Source of the DNA: Psettodes erumei
Taxonomy: Eukaryota; Chordata; Actinopteri; Pleuronectiformes; Psettodidae
Assembly (NCBI GenBank): GCA_016785225.1
Contig: JAFBJZ010000912.1
Coordinates: forward strand, 62,001 to 126,000
Reading direction: 5' to 3'
Length of the DNA stretch: 64,000 nucleotides
In this document: positions 61,956 through 64,000 of the stretch, piece after piece
Layout of the letters: each line of letters starts with the position of its first letter
Numbering within the stretch: position 1 is the stretch's first letter
Notes under the pieces: generated by a model
The model's input: the letters and a program-made list of their open reading frames with translations, nothing else
What the model was told of the DNA's origin: nothing
The model's database searches: none
Translations under genes and position numbers: made by a program

Positions 61956-64000
61956 TCACTTTGAGGCGGGTTCAGTGGGGGTGGAGCTGTCTGAAGAACC
62001 TCCTGCTTTGGCAGCTTCCTCTGGCGGAGAAAATGGCAAAGTTACTCGCGAGACCTCGAGGAGGACGGCGGCCGCCGCCCTGTCCATTCATTAATCATGA
62101 TACTATCTTTTCACCATCTGCAAAAAGGCCTATGCGCCAGCGGTGGTGCATAATTAAAAACTCCATTAATCGTCGCAGCGTCACCCAACCTTTATCCTTC
62201 TTCTCCTGAGTCTCCTCGGCCGCAGTCTTGTCCGCTCTGAAGAAGATCCTGGCGCTGCTTAAGGAGAAGTGGAGCAGCTCGAACTCCTGCAGTGAGAGGG
62301 AGAGTTCAGTTTGAAAACTCCTCCGCACACGCTCACAGCTGCCGGGATCACCACAGCATCTTCTGAGAAGTAGCGCCTTAGCTCCGCATACGGAAAGGCA
62401 GATAGATTTTCGCGACACATGCTCGAAAAAGACTGAAAAGAGAGGCCGCACCTGCAGGTAGATGTCCAGCCTCTTCTGGGTGAGGTTCATAGTTTGCAGC
62501 AGTTTTTCATCCTGACTGGCAGACTGGACGTTCTGCTCCTTCACCACGGCATTCATCTCTTTTTTGTACTTATCTCTGACGGCCTGGAACCAGTGCAGAG
62601 AGTCGAACTCCAGGTACTGGTCCAGCAGCTTCAGGATGTACGCCACGCCTGAGAGAGAGAGAGAGCGGGAGACAAAACAAAGGAGGGGAGTCAGAGAGAC
62701 CAGAGTCAAGTCAGAAGCAGATAAAAGTGCGAAGCTGTTACTTAGTTGTGTGCGATTTACCACTTTGGCCCACTTACCCATGGCAAAGCCATCATCTGTG
62801 AAAGCGGCTCCGCTTTTGTTTTTCTTGTTGAGTTTCTCTTTGCAGCTGATGGAGTGCTCCACGAAATTCACAGTCTGCGGAAGAGATGTGCAGTTAATAA
62901 AAGCGCCGCAAGCCTGGAGGAGTCGGGCGAAAAATGGAGAAAGCTGCAGAAACACAAAAGAAAAGCCTGGGCACTGACCAGCGGGGGTACGATCATGTAG
63001 AAGTTCCTCAGGTGCATGTTCTTAGCGCTGCGAAACTCAGGCGCAAACACCGCCACCAGCATCTTGAAGTACTCCGTCCCTTCTGCAGAGTTGCTGGTCA
63101 GGTCCCCCAACACCGAATCCAGGACACTTGGTGCGACAACACAACGTTTGGGAGCAAATGAGCAAACAACGGCTTTCCCTTGCATTTTTCTAACTGTTGT
63201 GCCACCTAAAAGGTGTAAAATGGGAAACGCAGCGTGATATTGCACCAACGCTAATTCCAACGGTTTTAACATCCACTAGAGCCAAAATGTGGAGTCAGAA
63301 AAGGAGCTTCAAGTTTGGCCCACCTCGCAGATCTCCGAGTCTCCTCTGACAGTTCCTCCTCCTTCACCAGCTCCTCGAAGTTGACGATATCCTCCAGGTC
63401 AGGAACAAACCTGGAAGTGACGCAGACATAAAAAAAAATACGCACGTGAGATATGTTACGGCACACAAGGGGAGCACCAAGCTCAACAACAATCTTTTTT
63501 TTTTTTTTTTTTAAATTTAACCTGATAGCGCTGCTGCAGCAGTGGAGGCCTCCAGAACGGATCATACGCACATAGCCCATGGCGTTACCTGAAAAAGAAA
63601 GCGGTTAAACTGGTGTCGCCTTATGTTCCGCTTCACCTGCGGATGAACTCCTACAGTTAAATACCGGCAAGAGTTCAGCTGAACTTCTGTGCATTTCTCA
63701 CCGATCTGGCTGATGAGCTGTCTGAACTGGTCCAGGTAGCTCTGTCCGTCGGGAGTGATGCCCAGCTTCCTGATGCCACGGTTAAACTTCTCTGCTCGTT
63801 CAAACGGATACTGTGACGAAAACACAAGCTGAGTCGCATTCCAGTTTTCTGCCTGTCCATGAACGGAACTGCTGTGATAAAATTAAAGGAGTCTCTTCTC
63901 ACCTTCTGGTCAGACTGGTCCTTCGTTTCTCTGAAGAAGCGGATGTCCTTGATGAGTCGGGACTTGATGTGCTCGTCGTACATAAACTGGCTGAAGATGT
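61956..64000 (-). CDS. washc4: WASH complex subunit 4 (SWIP), C-terminal part (runs off right edge)
   Basis: Subunit of the pentameric WASH complex that drives Arp2/3 actin assembly on endosomes. Visible exons: 63903-64000 (cut by the window end), 63702-63810, 63522-63588, 63324-63410, 62979-63126, 62778-62874, 62452-62648, 62190-62286 and 61956-62020; phases agree throughout. Landmarks are IKDIRFFRETKDQSDQK, GIRKLGITPDGQSYLDQF, AMGYVRMIRSGGLHCCSSA, FVPDLEDIVNFEELVKEE, NFVEHSISCKEKLNKKNK, GFAMGVAYILKLLDQY and SLSSARIFFRADKTAAEE, all close to human KIAA1033. The tail after EEA is Ser/Thr/Pro-rich and ends PTEPASK, much shorter than the mammalian end I remember. Confidence 0.95.
63494..63512. 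repeat. Poly(T) tract
   Basis: T run in a washc4 intron near the donor of exon 63522-63588. Confidence 0.9.

Noticed and set aside
1..64000. CRISPR array, operon, phage or bacterial mobile system
   Set aside because: No spaced direct repeats, ribosome-binding sites or prokaryotic genes; every gene is a spliced or known single-exon vertebrate gene.

Overview
The window is nuclear DNA of a ray-finned fish, most likely a percomorph-type teleost. The genes are compact and intron-rich, with GT/AG and occasional GC/AG junctions, CA/TG microsatellites, and vertebrate proteins whose closest remembered relatives are fish and mammalian orthologues. I saw no prokaryotic, plasmid, phage or CRISPR signal. 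Species, chromosome and expression cannot be read from the sequence. Gene identities come from comparing translated exons with family members I know, not from a database search.

Layout, left to right: ush1c (-, 5' part only); ccdc77 (+); hdhd5 (+); rab19 (-); ccdc34 (-); slc15a5 (+); a RING/B-box/PRY-SPRY TRIM gene (-); tmem17 (+); agbl2 (-); fnbp4 (-); a single-exon seipin gene, bscl2-like (+); lrrc10 (-); cnot2 (+); washc4 (-, 3' part only). For each complete multi-exon gene I assembled the exons by splice sites and reading phase. Exon lengths sum to whole codons: ccdc77 494 aa, hdhd5 447, rab19 216, ccdc34 337, slc15a5 574, TRIM 572, tmem17 184, agbl2 918 (tail tentative), fnbp4 896, cnot2 523 from the first visible Met.

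The left 40 kb is rich in ciliary or centriolar genes (ush1c, ccdc77, rab19, ccdc34, tmem17, agbl2). Three of them have RFX X-box-like palindromes upstream of their start codons, the agbl2 one with two intact half-sites. The TRIM gene has an interferon-response-type GAAAGTGAAAGT element just upstream of its ATG. The right part carries a lipid-droplet gene that has lost all coding introns, a heart LRR gene, a deadenylase subunit and a WASH-complex subunit. Several pairs are divergent with short shared promoters (ush1c/ccdc77, TRIM/tmem17, fnbp4/seipin) or convergent with close 3' ends (slc15a5/TRIM, tmem17/agbl2). No new multi-gene system is evident. The most noteworthy items are the intronless seipin, the X-box/ciliary clustering, the clade-specific agbl2 tail and the ISRE-linked TRIM.
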